Source: JAGVSZ01 sp963747775 (GTDB lineage Bacteria; Pseudomonadota; Gammaproteobacteria; Burkholderiales; SG8-39). Taken from it: a stretch of DNA of 64,000 nt. The DNA lies in the NCBI GenBank assembly GCA_963747775.1, contig CAVVGT010000002.1, forward strand, positions 62,001-126,000. The letters are read 5' to 3'. A model generated the notes under the pieces. It was not told the origin of the DNA, did no database searches, and saw only the letters and a program-made list of their open reading frames with translations. The position numbers and the translations under genes are program-made. Positions 17,574 through 24,801 of the stretch are shown piece after piece. Numbering within the stretch: the first letter of the stretch is position 1; every line of letters begins with the position of its first letter.

Positions 17574-17729
17574 CGGAACTCCTTTCTGCTGTCGAGGGCA
17601 GCCGGCGCGTGGCCGACCGGGTCTGTGACGCAGAGATCGTGCCCGAAGGGTGTTTCCCTATGATGAAGCGCGCGTGAACGTCGGCTTGCGGCGACGTGAA
17701 TCGCGCGTGACGCGGAAACGCCCGCGATT

Positions 17730-18713
17730 TCAGCGCAGTGTGGTGTCGCCCGCGGACGACGCCGCGAGCGCGTCCGCGAGATGCGCGATCGAGGTGTTGC
17801 CGCCCGAGAGCACGAGCCCGACGCGCTGGCCGCGCAGCTCGTCGCGCATGCGGTGCGCCGCCGCGAGCACCGCGCCGGCCGCCGACTCGGCCAGCGAATG
17901 GCAGCACTCGATCCACCACGCCATGCCGCGGCGGATCTCGTCTTCGGTCGCGAGCCGGAAGTCGTCGAGCTGCGCGCGCAGGATCGCGAGCGTCAGCTCT
18001 GCGGCACGGCCGGTGGCGAGGCCTTCGGCGTACGTCTCGTTCGGCCGCGTCTCGATGCGGCCGGCGCGCCAGGAGTCGTGCACCGCAGGCGCGGCGGCGG
18101 CCTGCACCCCGATTACCCGGATGCCCGGCTTCACCGCCTTCGCCGCGATGCACGTGCCCGCGGCGCCGCTGCCGAGGCCGACCGGCACGACGATCGCGTC
18201 GAGCGCCGGCTGGTCCTCGAGCATCTCGAGCGCGTAGGTGCCGACACCGGCGATGAGGTGGGGCTCGTTCGCCGAGTGCACGAAGCGCAGCCCGTCGCGT
18301 TCGGCGATGGCGCGCGCGTTCGCCGCGGCGTCGTCGAATTTCGCGCCCCGTTCGGCGATCTCCGCGCCGAAGCCGCGGATCGCCGCAACCTTCCCGGCGT
18401 TCGCGCCCTTGGGCACGCAGATCACCGCGCGCACGCCGAACAGGCTCGCGGCAAAAGCGATCGACTGCCCATGATTGCCGGTGCTCGCGGTGACGACGCC
18501 GCGCCGGCGCTCTTCGGGCGCGAGCGTCGCGACGAGGTTCACGCCGCCGCGCACCTTGAACACGCCGATCGGCTGGTGGTTCTCGTGCTTGACCCAGGCC
18601 TCGCAGCCGAGCAGCGCGTCGAGCGCCGGGTAACGGAACAGCGGCGTGCGCGGCAGGTGCGGCGCGATGCGCTTGCGCGCGGCGAGAACGTCGACGAGGT
18701 TCGGCGGATTCAT
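17730..18713 (-). CDS. PLP-dependent threonine/serine dehydratase-like enzyme
   Basis: The 327-residue protein is a fold-type II PLP enzyme of the threonine dehydratase/serine racemase group. HENHQPIGVFKVRGG holds the PLP Lys, TASTGNHGQ the substrate loop, VGLGSGAAGT the phosphate-binding turn and LVLSGGNTS the C-terminal ring contact. It lacks the regulatory ACT domain of IlvA, so it is a short catabolic-type or racemase-type enzyme. The likely reaction is dehydration of hydroxy-amino acids to 2-oxo acids and ammonia. The start at 18713 begins at the conserved N-terminus; longer in-frame starts are not conserved. Confidence 0.9.
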   Translation of the reverse strand: MNPPNLVDVLAARKRIAPHLPRTPLFRYPALDALLGCEAWVKHENHQPIGVFKVRGGVNLVATLAPEERRRGVVTASTGNHGQSIAFAASLFGVRAVICVPKGANAGKVAAIRGFGAEIAERGAKFDDAAANARAIAERDGLRFVHSANEPHLIAGVGTYALEMLEDQPALDAIVVPVGLGSGAAGTCIAAKAVKPGIRVIGVQAAAAPAVHDSWRAGRIETRPNETYAEGLATGRAAELTLAILRAQLDDFRLATEDEIRRGMAWWIECCHSLAESAAGAVLAAAHRMRDELRGQRVGLVLSGGNTSIAHLADALAASSAGDTTLR

Positions 18714-18842
18714 GGCGCGCAGGATAGCAGGGCCGCAGCCGCGCAAAGGCCGCGCTGAGGGTCGGGGAATTGACGCGTGACAATCCCGGCCGCTTGGGAA
18801 GAGAATGCGCTCCACGGCTGTTCTCACGCCAGGAGGATCGCC

Positions 18843-19904
18843 ATGAGCCGAAACCAACGCCGCGCCCGTCCGCTTGTCCTCGCTCTCGCCGCGGTTTTCG
18901 CGACGTCTCTCGCCTGGATCCCGGCCGGGTACGCGCAGAGCGAGCGCGAGCAGACGCTCACCAAGAAGGATCCCGCCGAGGCGGAATTCGAGCGCAAGGT
19001 CGAAGAGATGTTCACCTCGATCGTGCGCGTCCGGATGAAAGCGGTCGAAGACGCGCGCTCGAGCGCGACGCTCGGGCCGGCGCGCGCGGGAAGCGGCATC
19101 GTGATCGAGCCGGGCTGGGTGCTCACCATCGGTTATCTCGTCATCGAGCCGGACTCGATCGAGATCACCGCGTCGAACCACAAAACGCTGCCGGCCACGC
19201 TGGCCGGCTACGACCACGCCACCGGATTCGGGCTGTTGAAGGTGCAGGGCGATCTCGGGGTGAAGCCGCTGCCGCTCGGCGACTCGGCGGCGCTCGCGCT
19301 GCGCGAGCCCGTCGTCGTCGCGCCGTTCGGTGGCCAGGACACGGCGAGCCTCGCGCAGGTGACCTCGAAGCGCCGCTTCACCGGGAGCTGGGAGTACCTG
19401 CTCGACAGCGCGATCTTCACCGCGCCCGCCACCGACGGCTGGGCGGGGGCCGCGCTCGTCAATCGCGACCTCAAGCTCGTGGGGGTCGGGTCGCTGCTGG
19501 TGCGCAACGCCGCCGAGCCCGACGCCCTGCTCCTCGGCAACATGTTCGTGCCCACCGATCTGCTCAAGCCGATTCTCGCGCAGCTCAAGGCGCAGGGCCG
19601 CGTGGCCGGCCCGCAACGCCCGTGGCTCGGCCTCGCGACCGAGGAGATGCAAGGCCGGCTGCTGGTGACGCGCGTGTCGCCCGAGAGCCCGGCTGACCAA
19701 TCGGGCATCCTCCAGGGCGACGTCGTGGTGAGCGTCGGCGGGCAGGCGGTCAAGACGCACGTCGAGCTCTACGAGCAGGTGTGGAAGCTCGGCGCGGCCG
19801 GGGTCGAGGTGCCGATCAAGATCCTCCGCGGCGTGGACGAGCGCGACGTGCGGGTGAAGTCGATCGACCGGTTCGAATACTTCAAGGCGAAGAAGCCGTT
19901 GTGA
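18843..19904 (+). CDS. HtrA/DegP-like protein with PDZ domain and no catalytic triad (probable pseudoprotease)
   Basis: A strong AGGAGG precedes the ATG. The 353-residue protein has a signal peptide (about 1-32, ending GYAQ), a trypsin-like S1C domain (about 50-245) and one PDZ domain (about 262-340, with VSPESPADQSGILQGDVVVSV). At each triad position the residue is lost: the TNxH site reads TIGY (Tyr98), the Asp site reads GFGLLK (Gly128) and the GNSGGP site reads GWAGAA (Ala201). The fold and PDZ domain look intact, so a periplasmic binding or chaperone-like role is inferred. It is followed 17 bases later by the dioxygenase gene. Confidence 0.88.
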   Translation: MSRNQRRARPLVLALAAVFATSLAWIPAGYAQSEREQTLTKKDPAEAEFERKVEEMFTSIVRVRMKAVEDARSSATLGPARAGSGIVIEPGWVLTIGYLVIEPDSIEITASNHKTLPATLAGYDHATGFGLLKVQGDLGVKPLPLGDSAALALREPVVVAPFGGQDTASLAQVTSKRRFTGSWEYLLDSAIFTAPATDGWAGAALVNRDLKLVGVGSLLVRNAAEPDALLLGNMFVPTDLLKPILAQLKAQGRVAGPQRPWLGLATEEMQGRLLVTRVSPESPADQSGILQGDVVVSVGGQAVKTHVELYEQVWKLGAAGVEVPIKILRGVDERDVRVKSIDRFEYFKAKKPL

Positions 19905-19921
19905 CGAGGGAAAGGGAACGC

Positions 19922-20608
19922 GTGACGACAGGAAGGATTCCGACTCCGCGCATCGGCGACGAGGGCGGGCTCGAGGCGGCGCGCGCGGCGCGCCGCAGGC
20001 TGCTCGCGGCCTCGGTCGCGGGTCTTGCGCTCGCGGGCGTGCCGTACGCCGGGCGCGCGCAGGCGCGCGTGCCGACGCCGCGCCAGACCGCCGGGCCGTT
20101 CTATCCGCGCGACTTTCCGCCCGACGACGACAACGATCTCGTGTCGGTCAAGGGGCAGCCGGGAATCGCGAAGGGCGAGCTGCTCCTGCTTGCGGGTGTC
20201 GTCGTCGACACGAACGGGAAGCCGGTCGCCGGCGCGCGCGTGGAAATCTGGCAATGCAACGCGCTCGGCCGTTATCACCATCCGGGCGACCACTCGAGCG
20301 CGCCGCTCGATCCGGCCTTCCAGGGCTGGGGCCAGTTCATTACGGGTGCGGACGGGGCCTACCGGTTCCGCACGATCAAGCCGGTGCCGTATCCCGGCCG
20401 CACGCCTCATATTCACTTCCGCGTCACGGGCTCGGGGTTCCAGGACCTCGTCACCCAGATGTACGTGGAAGGGGAGCCGGGCAACGCGCGCGACGGGCTG
20501 TACGGCTCGCTCGACCCGCGCGATCGGGCGTTGGTGACCGTGCGGCTGGACCGCGCCGCCGACGGCAAGGCGCTGGCGGGACGGTTCGAGATCGTCGTGC
20601 GCGTGTAG
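19922..20608 (+). CDS. Exported intradiol ring-cleavage dioxygenase-like protein
   Basis: The 228-residue product carries the four iron ligands of protocatechuate 3,4-dioxygenase-type enzymes: Tyr118 (GRYHH), Tyr157 (PVPYPG), and His163 and His165 (TPHIHF). A twin-arginine-like signal (RRRLLAASVAGLALAG, about 24-40) ends before GRAQA, so export is likely, unlike the cytoplasmic classical enzymes. The GTG at 19922 was chosen for spacing to GGGAA; a GTG at 19901 is possible. No other protocatechuate pathway genes are nearby, so the substrate is uncertain. It directly follows the protease-dead HtrA-like gene. Confidence 0.87.
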   Translation: MTTGRIPTPRIGDEGGLEAARAARRRLLAASVAGLALAGVPYAGRAQARVPTPRQTAGPFYPRDFPPDDDNDLVSVKGQPGIAKGELLLLAGVVVDTNGKPVAGARVEIWQCNALGRYHHPGDHSSAPLDPAFQGWGQFITGADGAYRFRTIKPVPYPGRTPHIHFRVTGSGFQDLVTQMYVEGEPGNARDGLYGSLDPRDRALVTVRLDRAADGKALAGRFEIVVRV

Positions 20609-20655
20609 GTCGCGCCGCCGGCCGTCGGCGGGGCAATTGCTACACTGGCGGCCGC

Positions 20656-21714
20656 ATGGATTCCTTCGTCGGCACCACCCCGGTCCAGGACCGCCAGCGC
20701 TTCGACGTCGGCGCGCTCGACGCGTATCTGCGCGAGCGCGTCACCGGATACCGCGGCCCGCTCGAGGTCGAGCAGTTCAAGGGCGGCCAGTCGAACCCGA
20801 CATTTCTGTTGAGGACGCCGGGTGCGAGCTACGTGATGCGCGCGAAGCCCGCGCCGGCGGCGAAGCTCCTGCCCTCGGCGCACGCGGTCGACCGCGAATA
20901 CCGCGTCATCACCGCGCTCGGCGGCGCCGGCTTGCCGGTGCCGCGCACGTTCGCGCTCTGCGAGGACGAGGGCGTCATCGGCCGCGCGTTCTACGTCATG
21001 GACTACGTCGCCGGCCGCGTGCTGTGGGACCAGGCACTGCCCGGGATGAGCCGCGACGAGCGGCGCGCGATCTACGACGAGATGAACCGTGTGATCGCGC
21101 AGCTGCACGCCGTCGACTTCAAGGCGATCGGCCTCGAGACCTTCGGCAAGCCGGGCAACTACTTCGCGCGCCAGCTCGACCGCTGGTCGAAGCAGTACCG
21201 CGCCTCCGAGACCGAAAAGATCGAGGCGATGGACCGGCTGATGGCGTGGCTGCCCGGCGCGATCCCCGCGGGCGACGAGACGACGATCGTCCACGGCGAC
21301 TACCGGCTCGACAACCTCGTGTTCCACCCGACCGAGCCGCGCATCCTGGCGATCCTCGACTGGGAGCTCTCGACGCTCGGTCACCCGCTCGCCGACTTCT
21401 CGTATCACTGCATGAGCTGGCACATTCCGCCCGCTCAATTCCGCGGCATCGCGGGCCTCGACCTGCCCGGCCTGGGCATCCCGACCGAGGAGGCGTACGT
21501 CGCGACGTATTGCCGCCGCACCGGGCGCGACCGCATCGGCCACTGGGACTTCTATCTCGCCTACAACATGTTCCGGCTCGCGGCGATCCTCCAGGGAATC
21601 ATGAAGCGCGCGCTCGACGGCACGGCCGCAAGCCAGCAGGCGCTCGACGCCGGCAAGCGCGCCCGCCCGCTCGCGGAGATGGGCTGGCAGTACGCGCAGC
21701 GCGCCGGCGCCTGA
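20656..21714 (+). CDS. APH-like phosphotransferase family protein (ACAD10/11 type)
   Basis: The 352-residue protein has the aminoglycoside phosphotransferase fold: FKGGQSNPTFLL near the N-terminus, the catalytic loop HGDYRLDN and the metal-binding ILDWE. The closest pattern is the branch related to the kinase domain of acyl-CoA dehydrogenase 10/11, thought to phosphorylate 4-hydroxyacyl-CoA-type substrates. A fatty-acid role is an inference from the family; no acyl-CoA dehydrogenase gene is adjacent. Confidence 0.85.
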   Translation: MDSFVGTTPVQDRQRFDVGALDAYLRERVTGYRGPLEVEQFKGGQSNPTFLLRTPGASYVMRAKPAPAAKLLPSAHAVDREYRVITALGGAGLPVPRTFALCEDEGVIGRAFYVMDYVAGRVLWDQALPGMSRDERRAIYDEMNRVIAQLHAVDFKAIGLETFGKPGNYFARQLDRWSKQYRASETEKIEAMDRLMAWLPGAIPAGDETTIVHGDYRLDNLVFHPTEPRILAILDWELSTLGHPLADFSYHCMSWHIPPAQFRGIAGLDLPGLGIPTEEAYVATYCRRTGRDRIGHWDFYLAYNMFRLAAILQGIMKRALDGTAASQQALDAGKRARPLAEMGWQYAQRAGA

Positions 21715-21747
21715 ACCCTGGTCGTCCCCAATAACCCGGAGATCCTC

Positions 21748-22407
21748 GTGACCCTCAAGCTTTGCGGCTTCGCCACCAGCAACTACTACAACAAGGTAAA
21801 GATGCAGCTGCTGGAGAAGGGCGTCCCGTTCGAGGAAGTGCTGGTGTGGCCCTCGCACGACGAGGCGCACCTCGCGCGCTCCCCGCGCGGCAAGCTGCCG
21901 TACATCGAGGTCGACGGCCGCACGCTCGCCGAGTCGTCGGCGATCTGCGAGTACGTCGAGGAGGCGTACCCGCAGAAGCCGCTGCTGCCGAAGGACGCCT
22001 TCGAGCGCGCGAAGGTGCGCGAGCTGATCGTGTTTCTTGAGCTGCACGTCGAGCTGGTGATGCGGCGGCTGTACGCCGAGGCGTTCTTCGGCGGCAAGGT
22101 TTCCGACGAGACGAAGCAGCAGGTGGAGAAGGACCTGCCGCGCGGCCTCAAGGCGCTCGTGCAGCTCGCGAAGTTCGCGCCGTTCATCGCCGGGCCGGCG
22201 CTCACGCTCGCCGACTGCGCCGCGGCCCAGCACCTGCCGCTCGTCGCGATGGCCACGAAGCGCATTTACGGCCGTGACTTCGCCGAGCCATACCCGCAGA
22301 TTGCGGCGTACCTGAAGGAGATGAACCAGCGGCCGATCATGCAGAAGATCGCCGCGGATCGCAAAGAGAACACGAGGCTGTACGCAGAGAAGAACGCCAA
22401 GCGTTGA
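21748..22407 (+). CDS. Glutathione S-transferase family protein
   Basis: The 219-residue protein has a thioredoxin-fold N-terminal domain (residues 1-80: KLCGFATSNYYNKVKMQLLEKG, SPRGKLPYIEVDG and the glutathione-binding ESSAIC) and an all-helical C-terminal domain with the LTLADC N-capping motif. The N-terminal Ser/Tyr cluster could supply the catalytic hydroxyl. The start is a GTG at 21748. It likely conjugates glutathione to electrophiles in the cytoplasm. Confidence 0.9.
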   Translation: MTLKLCGFATSNYYNKVKMQLLEKGVPFEEVLVWPSHDEAHLARSPRGKLPYIEVDGRTLAESSAICEYVEEAYPQKPLLPKDAFERAKVRELIVFLELHVELVMRRLYAEAFFGGKVSDETKQQVEKDLPRGLKALVQLAKFAPFIAGPALTLADCAAAQHLPLVAMATKRIYGRDFAEPYPQIAAYLKEMNQRPIMQKIAADRKENTRLYAEKNAKR

Positions 22408-22417
22408 GCCCCGTCGC

Positions 22418-23146
22418 ATGACTGCGCCCGTTCGCAACGCCCTGGGCCAGCCGGTCGGCGCGCCGCTGCCCGACTGGAAGCCGCGGTCGCGCCCGCCGCG
22501 CACGCCGATGGAAGGGCGGTTCTGCCGCGTCGAGCCGCTCGAGCCGGACCGTCACGGCGCCGATCTGTACGCCGCGAACGCGCTCGACCGGGACGGGCGG
22601 AACTTCACCTACCTGTCGGGCGGACCGTTCGCGACGCGCGACGCCTATTTCGAGTGGCTGAACGGGTTCTGCCGCGGCGACGATCCGCTCTTCCACGCGA
22701 TCGTCGATCGCGCGAGCGGCAGGCCGGTCGGCGTCGCGAGCTTCATGCGCATCGACCCGGGCAATGGCGTGATCGAGGTCGGGCACATCAACTACTCGCC
22801 GCTGCTGCAGCGCAAGCCCGCGGCGACCGAGGCGATGTACCTGATGATGAAGCGCGCGTTCGAGCTCGGCTACCGGCGCTACGAGTGGAAGTGCGATTCG
22901 CTCAACGCGCCGTCGCGCGCGGCCGCGCAGCGCCTCGGCTTCTCGTTCGAGGGCATCTTCCGCCAGGCGATCGTCTACAAGGGCCGCAACCGCGACACGG
23001 CGTGGTACTCGATCATCGACGGCGAGTGGCCGGCGCTGCGCGCGGCGTTCGAGCGCTGGCTCGATCCGGCGAACTTCGACGCGCAGGGCAGCCAGCGCGT
23101 GTCGCTGTCGTCGCTCACCGGGCCGCTGGTGAAGCGGCGCGGCTGA
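22418..23146 (+). CDS. GNAT-family N-acetyltransferase
   Basis: The 242-residue protein resembles the RimJ/RimL-like GNAT group: an N-terminal extension (about 1-35), a central acetyl-CoA fold with EVGHINYSPLLQRKPAATEA, YRRYEWKCDSLNAPSRAAAQRLGF and the ending GIFRQAIVYKGRNRDTAWYS. This last pattern is typical of a conserved subgroup of unknown acceptor. It begins 10 bases after the GST gene and is probably co-transcribed. Confidence 0.88.
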   Translation: MTAPVRNALGQPVGAPLPDWKPRSRPPRTPMEGRFCRVEPLEPDRHGADLYAANALDRDGRNFTYLSGGPFATRDAYFEWLNGFCRGDDPLFHAIVDRASGRPVGVASFMRIDPGNGVIEVGHINYSPLLQRKPAATEAMYLMMKRAFELGYRRYEWKCDSLNAPSRAAAQRLGFSFEGIFRQAIVYKGRNRDTAWYSIIDGEWPALRAAFERWLDPANFDAQGSQRVSLSSLTGPLVKRRG

Positions 23147-23153
23147 GGCCGTG

Positions 23154-23676
23154 ATGCGCCGGGTCCGGTACTACGTCGCGTCGAGCCTGGACGGCTACAT
23201 CGCGCGCACCGACGGCAGCATCGGTTGGCTGTTCCACGACACCGACTACGGCTACGCGGCGTTCTACTCGACCATCGACACGGCCGTCATGGGCCGGACC
23301 ACCTACGAGCTGTCGCTGTCGTTCGGCGAGTATGCGTTTCCGCGCGTGAAGGTGTACGTCTTCTCCAGGACGAAGGCCGGGACGCGAGACGAGCGCGCGG
23401 AGTTCGTCGCGGGCGACGTCAGCAAGTTCGTTGCAGGCTTGCGCACGCAGCCGGGGCGGGACATCTGGCTGGTCGGCGGGGCGCAGCTCGCGCGCGAGTT
23501 TCTCGCCGCGGACCTGATCGACGAGTACATCGTGTCGATTCATCCGGTGCTTGCTCGGATCGGGGATTCCGCTGTTCCCTGTCAACGCGCGTGAGACTGT
23601 GCTGCGATTCGAGGGCGCGCGGACGTTTCAGAGCGGGCTCGTGCAGTTGCGGTACGAGCGAGTGGGCGGGAGCTGA
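23154..23676 (+). pseudogene. Dihydrofolate reductase / RibD C-terminal family protein with a C-terminal frameshift
   Basis: The first 130 residues match the RibD_C/DHFR family: YYVASSLDGYIA, a VMGRTTYE NADPH-site motif and DIWLVGGAQLA. Near 23553 (HPV LA/LG) one extra base shifts the frame, giving an early stop at 23594. The next phase continues with GSGIPLFPVNARE and ends GLVQLRYERVGGS at 23676, a normal family ending. The break is therefore either a one-base error or a recent C-terminal truncation. Family members reduce pteridine or pyrimidine-like substrates with NADPH. Confidence 0.82.
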
Positions 23677-23721
23677 AGGAGGAGCGGTGTCGGCGCCAGC
23701 GGCGTGACTGTCTACCGGCGC

Positions 23722-23739
23722 CCGGCTATCGATAGCCGG
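23722..23739. repeat. 18-base perfect palindrome
   Basis: CCGGCTATCGATAGCCGG is its own reverse complement. It lies 45 bases after the DHFR-like gene and about 90 bases before the lower-GC gene pair, so it marks the left edge of that segment. No T-run follows, which argues against a simple rho-independent terminator; an operator or a recombination-site remnant are alternatives. Confidence 0.8.
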
Positions 23740-23829
23740 TTCCGTGTGCCCCTAGCCAGACCCGGCTGCAGCTGCCAAGCTTTGATGGTGTCGAATTCAA
23801 GTTAGCCGTCACGCCGAAGGGGAAGCGCA

Positions 23830-24168
23830 ATGGCGAAGTTGCATCAGGTATTTGTAGGATGTCCTTTCGCGACGGAGATCCGAAAGGTCTACGATCGCCT
23901 CAAGAAGGAAGTCGAGGTCGAGACGCCGCTGTCCATTGTCTTGGCTGATACCGTGGGCGTAAGTTCATCTGACTATCTCCTAGAGAGCATTACTGAACTC
24001 ATTCGAGATTCGGCTGGGTGCATATTCGACGCCACCGGTGGAAATCCAAACGTATCGCTTGAGGTAGGCATCGCTCACACGGTGCCAGTGGACTTCATGC
24101 TTACCCTCAAGACACGTCAAAAGCGGTCGAACGTAAGGCAACCAAAAGACACTCGTCTACGGAGATGA
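23830..24168 (+). CDS. Nucleotide-binding (TIR-like / deoxyribosyltransferase-like fold) short protein, probably truncated
   Basis: The 112-residue product contains VFVGCPFATEIRKVYDRLKK at the N-terminus and AGCIFDATGGNPNVSLEVGIAH at about 63-84. An Asp followed by NPNV and a Glu before a G-AH segment is the pattern of TIR-like and nucleoside 2-deoxyribosyltransferase-like domains. The expected C-terminal strand and helix are replaced by a short basic tail (KTRQKRSNVRQPKD), suggesting a frameshift or truncation. Base composition is less GC-rich than the neighbours, suggesting transfer. Its stop overlaps the region of the SemiSWEET start. The fold call is tentative. Confidence 0.6.
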   Translation: MAKLHQVFVGCPFATEIRKVYDRLKKEVEVETPLSIVLADTVGVSSSDYLLESITELIRDSAGCIFDATGGNPNVSLEVGIAHTVPVDFMLTLKTRQKRSNVRQPKDTRLRR

Positions 24169-24170
24169 CT

Positions 24171-24470
24171 ATGGCTCCGGATCCCACTCCCGCTGCAGGT
24201 GCTAACTCGCGCTCGGAGACCGTGCTGCGTCGCCTCCTGGGAGGCATGTCGATCTTCACCTTGCTGATGACAGTTCCCCAGGTTCTGACAATATGGGTCG
24301 GTCAACAGGCGGCTGGAGTTTCGGTGTTGTCGTGGAGCGCGTATCTTCTGTCCGCGCTGCTCTGGTTCTGGTTCGGAATCCAGAAACGCGACAAGAACAT
24401 CTATTTGCTGTGCGTGGGCTGGATCGCACTGAACAGTGCTGTGATCGCGGGCGCTCTAGTCTATGGATAG
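24171..24470 (+). CDS. SemiSWEET (PQ-loop / MtN3-type) small transporter
   Basis: This protein of about 99 residues has three hydrophobic helices (about 25-42, 48-68, 75-95) with the PQ-loop signature VPQVLTIW in the first helix and GVSVLSWSAYLLSALLWFWFG, the typical MtN3/SemiSWEET pattern. Bacterial SemiSWEETs are three-helix half-transporters that dimerise to move sugars. The ATG at 24171 was preferred over 24165 because GGAG at 24161-24164 is better placed for it. The gene shares the lower GC of the upstream fragment. Confidence 0.8.
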   Translation: MAPDPTPAAGANSRSETVLRRLLGGMSIFTLLMTVPQVLTIWVGQQAAGVSVLSWSAYLLSALLWFWFGIQKRDKNIYLLCVGWIALNSAVIAGALVYG

Positions 24471-24507
24471 CCACGCAGTAATTGCACGCGCTTAGGGGAG
24501 GAAAACA

Positions 24508-24801
24508 ATGCCCGCCTACGTGATCTTCGACGTCGACATCCGCGATCCCGACCGCTATCAGGACTTCATGAAGAAAGTGAAGCCTGCGCTCGACGAAGCC
24601 GGCGCGCGCTACCTGGCTCGGGGCGGGGCGCACAAGGTCTACGAAGGCGACTGGAGTCCCCGGCGCATCGTGCTGCTGGAGTTTCCCTCGGTCGCGGCCT
24701 GGGAGGCCTTCTACTACGGGCCCGTGTACCAGGGCGTCAAAGCGATACGCGATGAATGCAGCGCCGCCCGCCTGGTGAGCGTGGAAGGATTCGCGGCGTG
24801 A
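24508..24801 (+). CDS. DUF1330 family protein
   Basis: The 97-residue protein is a standard DUF1330 (dimeric alpha/beta-barrel) protein: AYVIFDVDIRDPDRYQDF at the N-terminus, GGAHKVYEGDW and RIVLLEFPSVAAWEAFY. A strong AGGGGAGG precedes the ATG. Function is unknown. Its stop overlaps the GTG start of the FAD oxidase gene by four bases (GTGA), so the two are translationally coupled. Confidence 0.9.
   Translation: MPAYVIFDVDIRDPDRYQDFMKKVKPALDEAGARYLARGGAHKVYEGDWSPRRIVLLEFPSVAAWEAFYYGPVYQGVKAIRDECSAARLVSVEGFAA

Noticed and set aside
15415..17663. Long plus-strand open frames opposite the MFS, membrane-protein and EF-hand genes
   Set aside because: Composition is low-complexity Arg/Glu/Ala and no motif is present; the minus-strand genes explain the sequence.
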